A stretch of 58,625 nt of DNA from Bartonella gabonensis (GTDB lineage: Bacteria; Pseudomonadota; Alphaproteobacteria; Rhizobiales; Rhizobiaceae). The notes under the pieces were generated by a model. That model had not been told where the DNA came from. It saw only the letters and a list, made by a program, of their open reading frames with translations, and made no database searches. Position numbers and translations under genes: made by a program. Shown here piece by piece: positions 13,510 to 23,019 of this stretch; the first letter of the stretch is position 1, and every line of letters starts with the position of its first letter. The stretch is taken from NCBI RefSeq assembly GCF_903679515.1, contig NZ_CAHOYM010000003.1, positions 60,264-118,888 of the forward strand, read 5' to 3'.

Positions 13510-14430
13510 ATGCTTAAATTTACTCAAAAATTTGTTCTGCTGAGTGCTTTATTATTTGCCCTTTCTCCCTTTTCTGCTTCTGCACACAATAAAATAAAAG
13601 TTGTTGCAAGCTTTTCTATTCTTGCAGATCTCGTAAAAAATGTAGGAGGCAACAATATCTCTATGACCACTTTTGTAGGACCCAATGCGAATACCCACAC
13701 TTATGAACCTACCCCCCTTGACGCTCAAGCTCTTAGAAATGCTCAGATTATTTTTATCAATGGACTTCATTTAGAGGGGTTCATTGACCGCCTCATTACA
13801 GCAAGTGGTACAAAAGCACTTCTTGTCAAGGTTAGTGCTAACATTCCTCCCCTCGAAATGAAAAATCAAGAACATGGTGCCCATCACCACCATCACAGCG
13901 TTATTGATCCACACGCTTGGCAAACAATTCCCAATGTCGAAATCTATGTGAAGAATATCGCAGCTGCTTTTTGTAAAATTGATCCACAATCTTGTACGCA
14001 CTACAATAAAAATGCCGAAATTTACATCAAAAAGCTTAAAACAGTACAAGATACCCTAAAAACAAAAATTGCCACTATCCCTAAAGATAAACGTATCATT
14101 ATCACATCCCATGACGCTTTTGGCTATTTTGCTAAAGAATATGGCTTCACTATCCTTGCCCCTCAAAGCGCTTCAACAGAAGCTGAAGCAACCGCAGCTG
14201 AGGTTGCTAAACTTATCAAACAAATTAAAGCGAATAAAGCAGCTGCATTGTTCATTGAAAATATCTCTAATCCTCGTCTCATAAAACAAATTTCAAAAGA
14301 AACGGGTTTAAAAATTGGTGGAATCCTTTATTCTGATGCATTGTCAAACGAAAATGGCCCCGCTGCAACTTATCTCGATATGATGGAGCATAATGTGAAT
14401 ACCATTATTGATGCCATCACAAAACATTAA
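13510..14430 (+). CDS. Periplasmic metal-binding protein of the importer, AztC/ZnuA-like
   Basis: This cluster A-I solute-binding protein (306 aa) has a signal peptide, MLKFTQKFVLLSALLFALS to SASA. Candidate ligands are the histidines in NTHTYEPTP, DPHAWQ and TSHDAFGYF, and the aspartate in LYSDAL. A histidine in the third position, where manganese-type proteins have glutamate, points to zinc. A short His-rich stretch (EHGAHHHHH) precedes the second ligand, like the zinc-gathering loop of ZnuA but shorter. It is the last gene of the operon; the next gene lies about 950 bp on, on the opposite strand. Confidence 0.87.
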   Translation: MLKFTQKFVLLSALLFALSPFSASAHNKIKVVASFSILADLVKNVGGNNISMTTFVGPNANTHTYEPTPLDAQALRNAQIIFINGLHLEGFIDRLITASGTKALLVKVSANIPPLEMKNQEHGAHHHHHSVIDPHAWQTIPNVEIYVKNIAAAFCKIDPQSCTHYNKNAEIYIKKLKTVQDTLKTKIATIPKDKRIIITSHDAFGYFAKEYGFTILAPQSASTEAEATAAEVAKLIKQIKANKAAALFIENISNPRLIKQISKETGLKIGGILYSDALSNENGPAATYLDMMEHNVNTIIDAITKH

Positions 14431-15385
14431 AAAAATCTTTTTATAGAAGAAAAAAGTTTATATCATCATAGGCCTATGATTACGTTATCCATGATACCCA
14501 ATATCCATCATTGATAACAATGATATGAAATAAAGTTAATTTTACAGAAAAAATTTACATCCTATAGATGCTCAGATAGATAAAATCATAAGTGGAGTTA
14601 TTACCTCATGCTGCCCAAACCACGAGCATTATTATTTTATTTTCCAACGTTTCTTTTGCGATAATTCTCAACACTTGATATCGTTCATAAGGAGTATTTA
14701 AAGTCCTTTATTAATAGTTTTTTATCCACATGGCTCTCCCCGCTTATAGCAGCAAACGAATGATTTTGATTGATTCAACATAGAACAGATTTGGAATGAG
14801 AAAACCTTACGGTATTCGGAATTTTCACTTAACACTCAAAACAGTGAATTATCATTATTAAATCAATCAATTGCCGTTAAGAGAAACGTACCTATTCTTG
14901 TACAAGCTATTCAGAACTCCGTCCTGTTTTTATGGATAAATGGACTTTTTATATCACCGATCAAAGCCAAGATGTGAGGTACTTGGTGCCACCATTTGTG
15001 AATAATTTTCTCTTTTTATTTTTCTTATTCATTCTTTATAAAACATATAAATTATCTCTTTAGGAAAAATCATAACATGTTGTTTTTATAAGTAAATCTT
15101 ACTTCAAAATGTGAGGAACCATGGTTTATAAATAGTTATTACCTACAATGAAAAAAACTTTATTATTCGAAAATAATATTCTTCTTACAGCCCGTAAAAA
15201 AATAAAATTTATTCATATGAGTGTTTTGACATTCTCGGGACATGTGACAATGGATCATTATAAAAATTTTTAATTTTTTCAATATCATCAGTTACATTAT
15301 GTTTTTGTGAATGTAATCGAAAGAGCCAAAACATAACATTATCATGATGCAGCATAAAAGAAAGTCTTATCACATCAATTAATAT
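14431..15385. other. 955-bp non-coding gap with decayed repeat
   Basis: No gene is supported. The stretch lies between two convergent operons. It contains one copy (14711-14899) of a degraded repeat whose sister lies at 20166-20350, on the other side of the ugp operon. The rest is AT-rich and unassigned; no strong terminator was seen for either operon. Confidence 0.5.
14711..14899. repeat. Decayed dispersed repeat, copy 1 (left of ugp)
   Basis: By eye this aligns in the same orientation with 20166-20350. Shared blocks include an AATAG-tttttat-CCACA-like start, GAATGATTTTGATTGATTCA against GAATAATTTTGGTTGATTCA, TGAGAAAA, and TTATCATTAnAATCAAT. Identity is perhaps two thirds. It contains no open frame. 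Confidence 0.5.
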
Positions 15386-16432
15386 CTATTTATTCCTTGT
15401 GCGCTTTCCAGTGTTTTTGTTAAAGGTATGAAAATCTTGATGAGCGACCGTGAAACTTAGTTTTTGACCATAATTGTGTGTCAAGCGTTCTTTTATTTCA
15501 ATCGTAAAAATGATATTATTCCAACGTGTTAAGACATGGCAACCTGTTCCAATCGGCTTGATAAGCTCAATTTGTGTGTGAAAAACAGGTCCTTTATCTG
15601 GGTGTTCACCCAATAAGATCATTTCAGGTCTGAAAGCTAAAAGATCCGTTTCTTCGCTATAAGAAAATGAATGCCCTAAATGTTGTTCTAGGATATGACG
15701 ATCAAGAAAATTCATAGGAGGAGAACCAATAAAGTCGGCAACAAATGTGGTTGCTGGAGTATCGTAAATTTCCATTGGTGTTCCAATTTGCTCGATAGCT
15801 CCTTTATTCAAAACGACTATTCTATCGGCTAATGTCATGGCTTCTAGTTGATCATGGGTAACATAGAGGCTGGTTGTTCCTAATGAACGCTGTAGCGTTT
15901 TTATCTCAATACACATTTGCGCCCGTAATTTTGCATCAAGATTTGAAAGAGGTTCATCAAAGAGAAAAACACGGGGTTGACGTACAATCACACGTCCCAT
16001 TGCAACACGCTGGCGTTGTCCTCCTGATAATTGTCGTGGTTTACGATCAAGAAATGGTTCTATCTCCAAAAGCTTTGCAGCATGTGCGATGCGTTTTTTT
16101 ATTTCTTCTTTAGGTGTTTTTCGATTTTTAAGGCCATATTCTAGGTTTCCGCGAACTGTCATATGGGGATAAAGGGCATAATTTTGAAAAACCATAGCAA
16201 TATCACGATCAGCTGGTTCACGATCATTGATACGTTCGTTATCAATACACAGTTCACCTGAGGTGACTTGTTCAAGTCCTGCAATAATACGTAACAAGGT
16301 TGATTTTCCGCATCCTGAAGGACCAACAAGAACAAGTAGTTCTTTATCAGCAACAGTTAAATTTAAGTCATCAATGACCAGAATGCCGTTGTCATACCGT
16401 TTTTTTATATTTGATAACTGGATTATGGCCAC
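15386..16432 (-). CDS. ugpC: UgpC, glycerol-3-phosphate ABC importer ATPase
   Basis: A MalK/UgpC-type ATPase of 348 aa that energises uptake of sn-glycerol-3-phosphate and glycerophosphodiesters. It shows Walker [17 protein letters not shown], the Q-loop [11 protein letters not shown], the signature [13 protein letters not shown], Walker [17 protein letters not shown] and a C-terminal TOBE regulatory region. The start is a GTG at 16432, 2 nt after the ugpE stop, implying coupling. It is the last gene of ugpBAEC. The sugar-importer ATPases of this family can be shared between systems, so specificity rests on the neighbours. Confidence 0.92.
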   Translation of the reverse strand: MAIIQLSNIKKRYDNGILVIDDLNLTVADKELLVLVGPSGCGKSTLLRIIAGLEQVTSGELCIDNERINDREPADRDIAMVFQNYALYPHMTVRGNLEYGLKNRKTPKEEIKKRIAHAAKLLEIEPFLDRKPRQLSGGQRQRVAMGRVIVRQPRVFLFDEPLSNLDAKLRAQMCIEIKTLQRSLGTTSLYVTHDQLEAMTLADRIVVLNKGAIEQIGTPMEIYDTPATTFVADFIGSPPMNFLDRHILEQHLGHSFSYSEETDLLAFRPEMILLGEHPDKGPVFHTQIELIKPIGTGCHVLTRWNNIIFTIEIKERLTHNYGQKLSFTVAHQDFHTFNKNTGKRTRNK

Positions 16433-16434
16433 AA

Positions 16435-17286
16435 TTACTTCTCCGTTTCAATAAGGCCTTTAATAAAAAGCCGCTGCATGAAGATAACAACAAGAACAGG
16501 CGGTACCATGGCAACGACCGATACTGCCATGAGAATATTCCATTGAGGATCATGTTGTAGTGATTCGACAATAAGCTGTTTTAAAATAATAAGGATCGTT
16601 TGATGATTTTTATCCGTTGTGATGATAAGAGGCCAGAGATATTGTATCCATCCATAAATGAACATAATGATAAATAAAGCAGCTATATTACTTTTACTAA
16701 GAGGAAGAAGAATATCCTTAAAAAACTTAAATGGTCCTGCACCATCAACACGTGCTGCCTCTAAGAGTTCATCAGGAACAGTCAAAAAAAACTGGCGAAA
16801 TAAAAATGTAGCGGTTGCGGATGCAATAAGTGGAATAATCATTCCACTATAAGTGTCGATCATCCCTAATTTTGCAACAACCTCATAGGTTGGAAGAATA
16901 CGAACTTCAACAGGAAGCATTAATGTAACAAAAATAAGAATAAAAGCAGTTTTTCGGAAGGGAAAGCGCATATAAACAATTGCATAAGCAGACAAAAGTG
17001 AAATAATAATTTTTCCAATGCTAATGCCTAGAGCCATAATGAGTGAATTCATTAAGAGTAGCCAGAGATTAGGGAGTCCGCGCTGTGCAAGGCCATCGCC
17101 AAAGATTGTTTTATAATTTTCCAGAGCATATCCCCCAGGTAAAAGAGGCAGTGTTCCCGCATTAAATGCTGCTGAACTATGGGTTGATGCAATGATAGCA
17201 ACATAAACTGGAAAGCAAATAATGATAATGCCAACAATGAGAGTGATATGTGTTAGAAATTTCAAAAAAGGGCGATTTTCAACCAT
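16435..17286 (-). CDS. ugpE: UgpE, glycerol-3-phosphate importer permease
   Basis: This inner-membrane permease of 283 aa has six predicted membrane segments and the cytoplasmic EAA loop [23 protein letters not shown] split around residue 190, which docks to UgpC. It follows ugpA after 10 bp, with AGGAAATAAATT before the ATG, and runs into ugpC. Its order and sequence match the second permease of Ugp systems. Confidence 0.93.
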   Translation of the reverse strand: MVENRPFLKFLTHITLIVGIIIICFPVYVAIIASTHSSAAFNAGTLPLLPGGYALENYKTIFGDGLAQRGLPNLWLLLMNSLIMALGISIGKIIISLLSAYAIVYMRFPFRKTAFILIFVTLMLPVEVRILPTYEVVAKLGMIDTYSGMIIPLIASATATFLFRQFFLTVPDELLEAARVDGAGPFKFFKDILLPLSKSNIAALFIIMFIYGWIQYLWPLIITTDKNHQTILIILKQLIVESLQHDPQWNILMAVSVVAMVPPVLVVIFMQRLFIKGLIETEK

Positions 17287-17296
17287 AATTTATTTC

Positions 17297-18181
17297 CTAA
17301 TATTGTACACGACGTTCAATCCAGCGAAATTGGATAAACGTTACGACAATAACCATCAACATCAATATTGTTGATTGTGCTGCTGATGTACCGATTATTT
17401 GATTTCTAAAGCCATCGTCATATACTTTATAGACAAGAGTGCTCGTTGCACGCGCAGGGCCTCCAGAAGTTGTGTTATCAATAATCCCAAAAGTATCAAA
17501 CATAACATAATTGATATTGACGATAAGAAGGAAAAATGTCGTTGGTGAAATTTGCGGAAAGACCACAGTCCAAAATCGTTTAAAGGGACCGGCACCATCA
17601 ATGGCTGCTGCTTCTATTTGAGAATGTGGAACAGATTGAAGAGCCGTAAGAAAAAAGAGAAAATTGTAAGAAATTTGTTTCCAGCTAGCCGCAATGACAA
17701 TAAGAATCATCGCTTGAGTACTATTAATACGATAATTCCATAACACCCCTATTTTTTCGAGAAGAAAAGGGATAATCCCTATGGTAGGATGAAAGGTAAA
17801 CAACCATAATATACCTGCCAATACTGGAGCAACGGCATAGGGCCAGAGCAAAAGCATTGTATAAGCTTTTTTTGCACAGATAACACGGTCAACACAGACA
17901 GCCAAAAGAAGTGATATTGTCATTGAAGCAACAGTCACTGAAATGGAAAATACTGCAGTTGTAAGAAGTGATTGCAGATAAGTAGTATCAGAAAGAACAG
18001 TTAGGTAATTTTCAAAACCAATAAAGGTTGTTGTAAAGCTAAAAGGATCTTCCCGTTCAAAGGAAGATTTTATGGCTTGAGCAACAGGCCAAAAGAAAAA
18101 TAAAAAAGTTACAAGAAGCTGAGGAAAAAGCAGTCCGTAAGAAAGGAGACTATTTTTAAAATATGCATGTTTTTCTTGCAT
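17297..18181 (-). CDS. ugpA: UgpA, glycerol-3-phosphate importer permease
   Basis: This first permease is 294 aa. It has a long N-terminal membrane segment (LLFPQLLVTFLFFFWPV), six membrane spans in all, and the EAA loop QIEAAAIDGAGPFKRFWTVV. It is separated from ugpB by 95 bp that hold a hairpin, probably lowering permease expression relative to the binding protein. ugpE follows after 10 bp. Confidence 0.93.
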   Translation of the reverse strand: MQEKHAYFKNSLLSYGLLFPQLLVTFLFFFWPVAQAIKSSFEREDPFSFTTTFIGFENYLTVLSDTTYLQSLLTTAVFSISVTVASMTISLLLAVCVDRVICAKKAYTMLLLWPYAVAPVLAGILWLFTFHPTIGIIPFLLEKIGVLWNYRINSTQAMILIVIAASWKQISYNFLFFLTALQSVPHSQIEAAAIDGAGPFKRFWTVVFPQISPTTFFLLIVNINYVMFDTFGIIDNTTSGGPARATSTLVYKVYDDGFRNQIIGTSAAQSTILMLMVIVVTFIQFRWIERRVQY

Positions 18182-18217
18182 TCGCAGGGTTCTTTAAATG
18201 TAGAGGCTTTAAAAAGA

Positions 18218-18251
18218 TAAACAAAAAGGACTCAACTGTTTTTGTTGAGTC
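18218..18251 (-). terminator. Attenuator-like hairpin between ugpB and ugpA
   Basis: GACTCAAC (18229-18236) pairs with GTTGAGTC (18244-18251) around a 7-nt loop. On the minus strand the stem is followed by a T-rich run (CCTTTTTGTTT). It looks like a rho-independent terminator inside an operon, which would let the binding protein be made in excess of the permeases. Confidence 0.65.
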
Positions 18252-18276
18252 TTTAATGTTTAACAAAAAAACGAAA

Positions 18277-19611
18277 TTAATGATTAGATTTTTCAAATTC
18301 ACGCAAGAGTTTATTCCCACGTTTAACGGACTCATCTAAAGCATCTTTCGGTGTTTTTGAACCACTAAGAACAGCTTCCAACTCCTGATCCAGAATGGTA
18401 CGGAGTTGTGGTAAATTACCAAATCTTATTCCTTTCGAGTTAACTGTCGGTGGATTAAGGTTAATTTGTTTGATCGCGATATCAGCCCCTGGCGTTTTTT
18501 CATAGAAATGTTGTTTTTTGCTCAATTCATAAGTTGCTTTCGTGGTTGGAAGATAACCTGTTCCTTGGTGCCATTTTGTTTGATTTTCTGTTTTTGAAAG
18601 AAACTTAAGAAAAGCAGCTGCTCCAGCATATTCCTTTGGGGTATGCCCCTTAAATGCCCAAATAGAAGCTCCCCCAATAACTGAATTTTGCGGTGCTCCT
18701 TCTACATCCTTATAGTAGGGTAGCATACCAACGCCTACATTAAACTGAGCTTCAGAAGCAATTCCAGCATGTGATCCTGAAGATTGCATAAAAATTGCAC
18801 AGTTTTGTGCCATAAACATTGGTGTTGAATCTAATGCGCCTGCAGGACCACCATAGCGGAAAATACCTTGATCAGACCACCTTTTTAGATCTGTCCACAT
18901 ACGCACTTGTAAAGGTCCATTAAATGTAAGTTCTGAATCAAGCCCCTTAAAGCCATTTTCCTGCGTTCCAAAAGGAACATTATGCAACGCTGAAAAGTTT
19001 TCTATACCAATCCATTGAGCTGCATAAGCCATTGTAAAACCACACGTAGCCGCTTTAGTTTCAAGAATTTTTTTAGAAAAGTCTTCTATATCTTGCCATG
19101 TTTTAGGGGGCTGTTCTGGATCAAGCCCTGCTTTTTTAAAGATATCTTTGTTGTAATAAAGGATGGGTGTTGAAATATTGAATGGCATAGAGATTATATG
19201 CCCCTGTGCATCGGAGTAATAGCCGCTAATAGCAGGAAAATAATCTGTAGGATCAAATTCTTGTTTCGTATCCGCCATAAGTTGATAAAATGGATAGATC
19301 GCACCTTTTGCTGCCATCATAGTGCCAGTACCAACATCATAAATTTGGGCAAGCACAGGCTGTTTCTTTCCACGAAACGCTGCAATGAGTGCGATCAACC
19401 CCTCTTCATACTCGCCGCGAAATGAAGGCACAACTTTATACTCAGATTGACTTGCATTAAAATCTTTAATAAGATTTTCAGTTTGCTTCCCTAATTCACC
19501 ACTCATAGAATGCCAAAAGCTGATTTTTGTCTGCGCAAAACTCACTGTTATTCCTGCTGCAAACATTATGATAGCAACCGTGGCCGCTACGAAAAGATAA
19601 AAACGACTCAT
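18277..19611 (-). CDS. ugpB: UgpB, periplasmic glycerol-3-phosphate-binding protein
   Basis: This 444-aa family-1 solute-binding protein begins with a signal peptide (MSRFYLFVAATVAIIMFAAG to SFAQ). The mature start KISFWHSMSGELGKQ and the FKGLDSEL / MFMAQNCAIFMQSSGSHAGI segments are typical of UgpB. It delivers glycerol-3-phosphate to UgpAE. A strong GGGTGA lies before the ATG at 19611. It is the first gene of the operon; I did not see a clear Pho box in the roughly 150 bp upstream, so phosphate control is unproven. Confidence 0.93.
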   Translation of the reverse strand: MSRFYLFVAATVAIIMFAAGITVSFAQTKISFWHSMSGELGKQTENLIKDFNASQSEYKVVPSFRGEYEEGLIALIAAFRGKKQPVLAQIYDVGTGTMMAAKGAIYPFYQLMADTKQEFDPTDYFPAISGYYSDAQGHIISMPFNISTPILYYNKDIFKKAGLDPEQPPKTWQDIEDFSKKILETKAATCGFTMAYAAQWIGIENFSALHNVPFGTQENGFKGLDSELTFNGPLQVRMWTDLKRWSDQGIFRYGGPAGALDSTPMFMAQNCAIFMQSSGSHAGIASEAQFNVGVGMLPYYKDVEGAPQNSVIGGASIWAFKGHTPKEYAGAAAFLKFLSKTENQTKWHQGTGYLPTTKATYELSKKQHFYEKTPGADIAIKQINLNPPTVNSKGIRFGNLPQLRTILDQELEAVLSGSKTPKDALDESVKRGNKLLREFEKSNH

Positions 19612-20409
19612 GGTTCACCCTTTCTGAAGTGATGGAATACAAACTACCCCTGGATTTATAGTATTACACATAAACATGCTACAACAGTTTTATTTCAGAA
19701 TATACTTTCTCATTTAAACAGGAACCACCAAAAGATCAAATGAATTTGTTTAGATTTATACGTTTTCTTCTATAAGCTTTCTTATACATTAACAAGATAC
19801 GCGTTTGTTAAAGTGAGATGACTTAAATAAGTAAGGGAATAAGTAAAAAGATATAGATCATTAATGTCATTGAATGACTTTTATAATATCTGAATTTACC
19901 TTTTTTAAAAAAAAGAATTGTTTATTCTTTTGTTATTTATATTATAATCTCCAGCTTATAATCTTAACATGATGTTGCGACTGAATTTAACGAAGAAACA
20001 AATAGATTTTTTTAAAATTAAGAAAATCATTTTGAAGCACTTAATAGTCTCCTTCCCTGCAATGGAAATACGTGCCTCATGCAAAACAGCATCATCCTAT
20101 GATGCAGCTAATACTTCAATAAAGCCTTGCTTTTAAGAAAACTTAAATAAATATTTTATTTTTTCTCAATAGCTTTTTATTCACACACCAATCCCATTTG
20201 TAATATGCAAGAGAATAATTTTGGTTGATTCATTGTAAAAAATTTGAAGTGAGAAAATCTCTTGATATTAAATGCCCTCACTCCATGTAGAAAGTATTGA
20301 GTTATCATTAAAATCAATGTATTATTGTCACATAAAAGAAAACACTTCCTGCTTTTTTTCATTATGCTGGGCTTTATAAAGGTATATGAATTTTATAGAA
20401 GTATATTTT
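19612..20409. other. 800-bp gap between ugpB and ugpQ
   Basis: No gene is supported. It should hold the ugpBAEC promoter near 19.62-19.75 kb. It contains copy 2 of the decayed repeat at 20166-20350. The remainder is AT-rich and unassigned. Confidence 0.45.
20166..20350. repeat. Decayed dispersed repeat, copy 2 (right of ugp)
   Basis: This is the direct-orientation relative of 14711-14899. Shared blocks include GTTGATTCA, GAAGTGAGAAAA and TTATCATTAAAATCAAT. The two copies bracket ugpBAEC. It has no open frame. Confidence 0.5.
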
Positions 20410-21132
20410 TTACCTTTGTGCACGCAATTGCAATGCAAGATCAGGTTGATCTGTCGTAATATAATGTACAGGCATATTAAGCCAATGTGATAACCGAGCT
20501 TTTCCATTGATTGTCCATACCCCTACAGTAAAACCAGCTTCAAGAGCTGCTTCAATAAAGTCCTGTGAGGCAATGGAACCATTTAAACTTAAATCAGAAT
20601 AACCCAATTGTTTCCATTCAGAAAAATGACGATACATATCACCTTCAAAATTATCAACACATGGACCAGATGGTATTCCTGCTTCAATAAAAGGGCGAAG
20701 ACTCAAAGGATCAAAACTAATGGCAGAAACCCGTTCTGATAAATTTCGACTTTTTATGAGTGCAAGTGCTTTTTGAGATAAGATTGTTTCACGCTCCACT
20801 TCACCACATGTTTTGATTTCAAGATGCAAGCCAACATTGGTTGGTGCTAAAAGATCAAGCACCTCTTCTAGCAAAGGCGGTGCTTCTTGGCTTCCTTTCA
20901 CGCAGAGTTGTTTGCGTGTTTCATTATCAATATCGTAAATATATCCCTTTTTTCCCACCAATTGGTCTAAACGGAAATCGTGAAAAACAACCACTTCACC
21001 GCTTTTTAGCAAATGAACGTCACATTCAACTTCATCAACACCTAACGTTATAGCGTTACTAAATGCCGAAAAGGTATTTTCAGGATAAAGATGTGCTCCA
21101 CCACGGTGTGCAACAATTTTTTTCTCAGACAT
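20410..21132 (-). CDS. ugpQ: UgpQ-type glycerophosphodiester phosphodiesterase
   Basis: The enzyme cleaves glycerophosphodiesters to glycerol-3-phosphate and an alcohol, feeding on material brought in by the Ugp importer. From ATG 21132 the protein is 240 aa with no signal peptide, so it is cytosolic like UgpQ and unlike GlpQ. The catalytic motif AHRGGAHLYPENTFSAF carries the HR pair, and VDEVECDVHLLKSGEVVVFHD carries the metal-binding ExD and the second catalytic histidine. A longer frame back to 21246 adds non-homologous sequence. It is close to, but 800 bp from, ugpB on the same strand. Confidence 0.92.
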   Translation of the reverse strand: MSEKKIVAHRGGAHLYPENTFSAFSNAITLGVDEVECDVHLLKSGEVVVFHDFRLDQLVGKKGYIYDIDNETRKQLCVKGSQEAPPLLEEVLDLLAPTNVGLHLEIKTCGEVERETILSQKALALIKSRNLSERVSAISFDPLSLRPFIEAGIPSGPCVDNFEGDMYRHFSEWKQLGYSDLSLNGSIASQDFIEAALEAGFTVGVWTINGKARLSHWLNMPVHYITTDQPDLALQLRAQR

Positions 21133-21330
21133 GAAAAATTTCACACTTCTCAATTTTAAACGACAATAGTTTAAAGGACATTGGCTCTCAATGATATTAG
21201 CGTACAAATTTTCAAATAAAGACTTATATCCTATAAACGTGCACAATTATTTTTTAAGATTTTTTACATTTTTCTAAATATCAAACTTTCAATCATATTT
21301 TATTCTTAAAAAACTTATCCTGCATTTCAA

Positions 21331-22887
21331 TTATTCCCATTCAATGGTACCAGGAGGTTTTGAGGTTACATCATAAACAACACGATTAATCCCTCTAACT
21401 TCATTAATAATGCGTGATGCTGTCTTACTTAAAAATGCCATATCATAGGGATAAAAATCAGCGGTCATTCCATCGACAGATGTGACAGCACGAAGTGCAC
21501 AAACAAATTCATACGTGCGACCATCCCCCATCACTCCAACAGTCTGGACAGGCAGAAGGATAGCAAAAGCTTGCCAAATTTCATCATAAAGACCGGCTTT
21601 TCGGATTTCCTCAAGATAGATAGCATCTGCCTCACGTAAAATTTCTAATTTTTCACGAGTTACAGCCCCTGGACACCGAATTGCAAGACCGGGACCTGGA
21701 AAAGGATGACGACCAATAAACGGCTCGGGTAACCCTAACTCTCGTGCCAACGAGCGAACCTCATCCTTAAAGAGCTCACGCAACGGTTCTACTAGCTTCA
21801 TATTCATCTGTTCTGGTAGCCCCCCTACATTATGATGACTTTTAATGGTTAACGTTTCACCAATAGCAGAAACACTCTCAATAACATCTGGATAAAGTGT
21901 TCCTTGCGCCAAAAACTCTGCACCTCCTATTTTTTTAGTTTCTTCTTCAAAAACTTCAATAAAAAGGCGACCTATCGTTTTGCGCTTTTTTTCTGGATCT
22001 GTCTCACCTTCTAAAGCATTAAGAAATATATCGGCAGCATCAACGTGAATAAGCTCTATATTATAGTGATCGCGGAATAATGTAAGAACTTCCTGAGCCT
22101 CATTTTTACGCATTAATCCATGATCGACCAAAATGCATGTCAATTGGTCTCCGATAGCTTCATGAAGGAGCACCGCTACAACAGATGAATCCACTCCCCC
22201 TGAAAGACCACAAATCACATGACTTTTCCCAACTTGTTGTCGTATTGTCGCAATCGCCTGCTCACGATAAGAAGCCATTGACCAATTGCCTTTAATTTCA
22301 GAGATCTTATGAATAAAATTTTGCAAAAGTTTTGTACCATCCGATGTATGGATTACTTCAGGGTGAAACTGTACCGCATAAAAATGTCTTTTCTCATCAG
22401 CAATAGCCGCATAGGGAGCTCCTTTTGAGGTTCCTATGACACGAAAACCTTCTGGTAAAGCGGCTACACGGTCACCGTGACTCATCCATACTTGATAGCA
22501 AGAACCTTTTTCCCACACGCCATCAAAAAGAGCACTCTCCTCTTGGATTTCCAAAAAAGCACGACCAAATTCACGCTCATATCCAGCTTCAACCTTTCCT
22601 CCAAGCTGAACACACATAACTTGTTCCCCATAACAAATACCAAGAATTGGAATACCGGCCTCAAAAATTTCCATTGGAGCACGCGGCGACCCTTCATCAA
22701 TAACGGAATAAGGACTTCCTGATAAAATAATAGCTTTAGGATTTATGCGGCGTACAACTTCTAAAGCCAATTGAAAAGGAATAATTTCACAGTATACCCC
22801 CATTGCGCGCACCCGTCGTGCAATAAGTTGTGTAACTTGTGAACCAAAGTCAATAATAAGAACAGTGTCTGGATGTGATATGCTCAT
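21331..22887 (-). CDS. guaA: GMP synthase (glutamine-hydrolysing)
   Basis: GuaA converts XMP to GMP using ATP and glutamine, the last step of de novo GMP synthesis. From ATG 22887 the protein is 518 aa, the normal length. The class I amidotransferase domain has [15 protein letters not shown] with the nucleophilic cysteine and the FHPEV histidine. The ATP pyrophosphatase domain has the P-loop [18 protein letters not shown]. The C-terminal dimerisation domain ends KPPGTIEWE. GuaB, which makes its substrate XMP, is encoded 2.3 kb away on the same strand. Confidence 0.97.
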   Translation of the reverse strand: MSISHPDTVLIIDFGSQVTQLIARRVRAMGVYCEIIPFQLALEVVRRINPKAIILSGSPYSVIDEGSPRAPMEIFEAGIPILGICYGEQVMCVQLGGKVEAGYEREFGRAFLEIQEESALFDGVWEKGSCYQVWMSHGDRVAALPEGFRVIGTSKGAPYAAIADEKRHFYAVQFHPEVIHTSDGTKLLQNFIHKISEIKGNWSMASYREQAIATIRQQVGKSHVICGLSGGVDSSVVAVLLHEAIGDQLTCILVDHGLMRKNEAQEVLTLFRDHYNIELIHVDAADIFLNALEGETDPEKKRKTIGRLFIEVFEEETKKIGGAEFLAQGTLYPDVIESVSAIGETLTIKSHHNVGGLPEQMNMKLVEPLRELFKDEVRSLARELGLPEPFIGRHPFPGPGLAIRCPGAVTREKLEILREADAIYLEEIRKAGLYDEIWQAFAILLPVQTVGVMGDGRTYEFVCALRAVTSVDGMTADFYPYDMAFLSKTASRIINEVRGINRVVYDVTSKPPGTIEWE

Positions 22888-23019
22888 AAAAAACCAATCA
22901 ACAATTGTAAAAGAGAACTCATGAGAGTTATGATTTAATCTTTCTCTTTTCACAAGCCTGTTTTCTTAAGAAAAAGATTATTCTCGTAAAATTTATGATA
23001 AAAAATGCAAAAATATGGA

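Noticed and set aside
13861-13900. Histidine run suggesting an engineered tag
   Set aside because: It lies inside the metal-binding protein at the natural position of the His-rich loop of zinc-binding proteins.
19612-19760. Pho-box search upstream of ugpB
   Set aside because: No pair of CTGTCAT-like half sites was visible, so no regulatory site was annotated.
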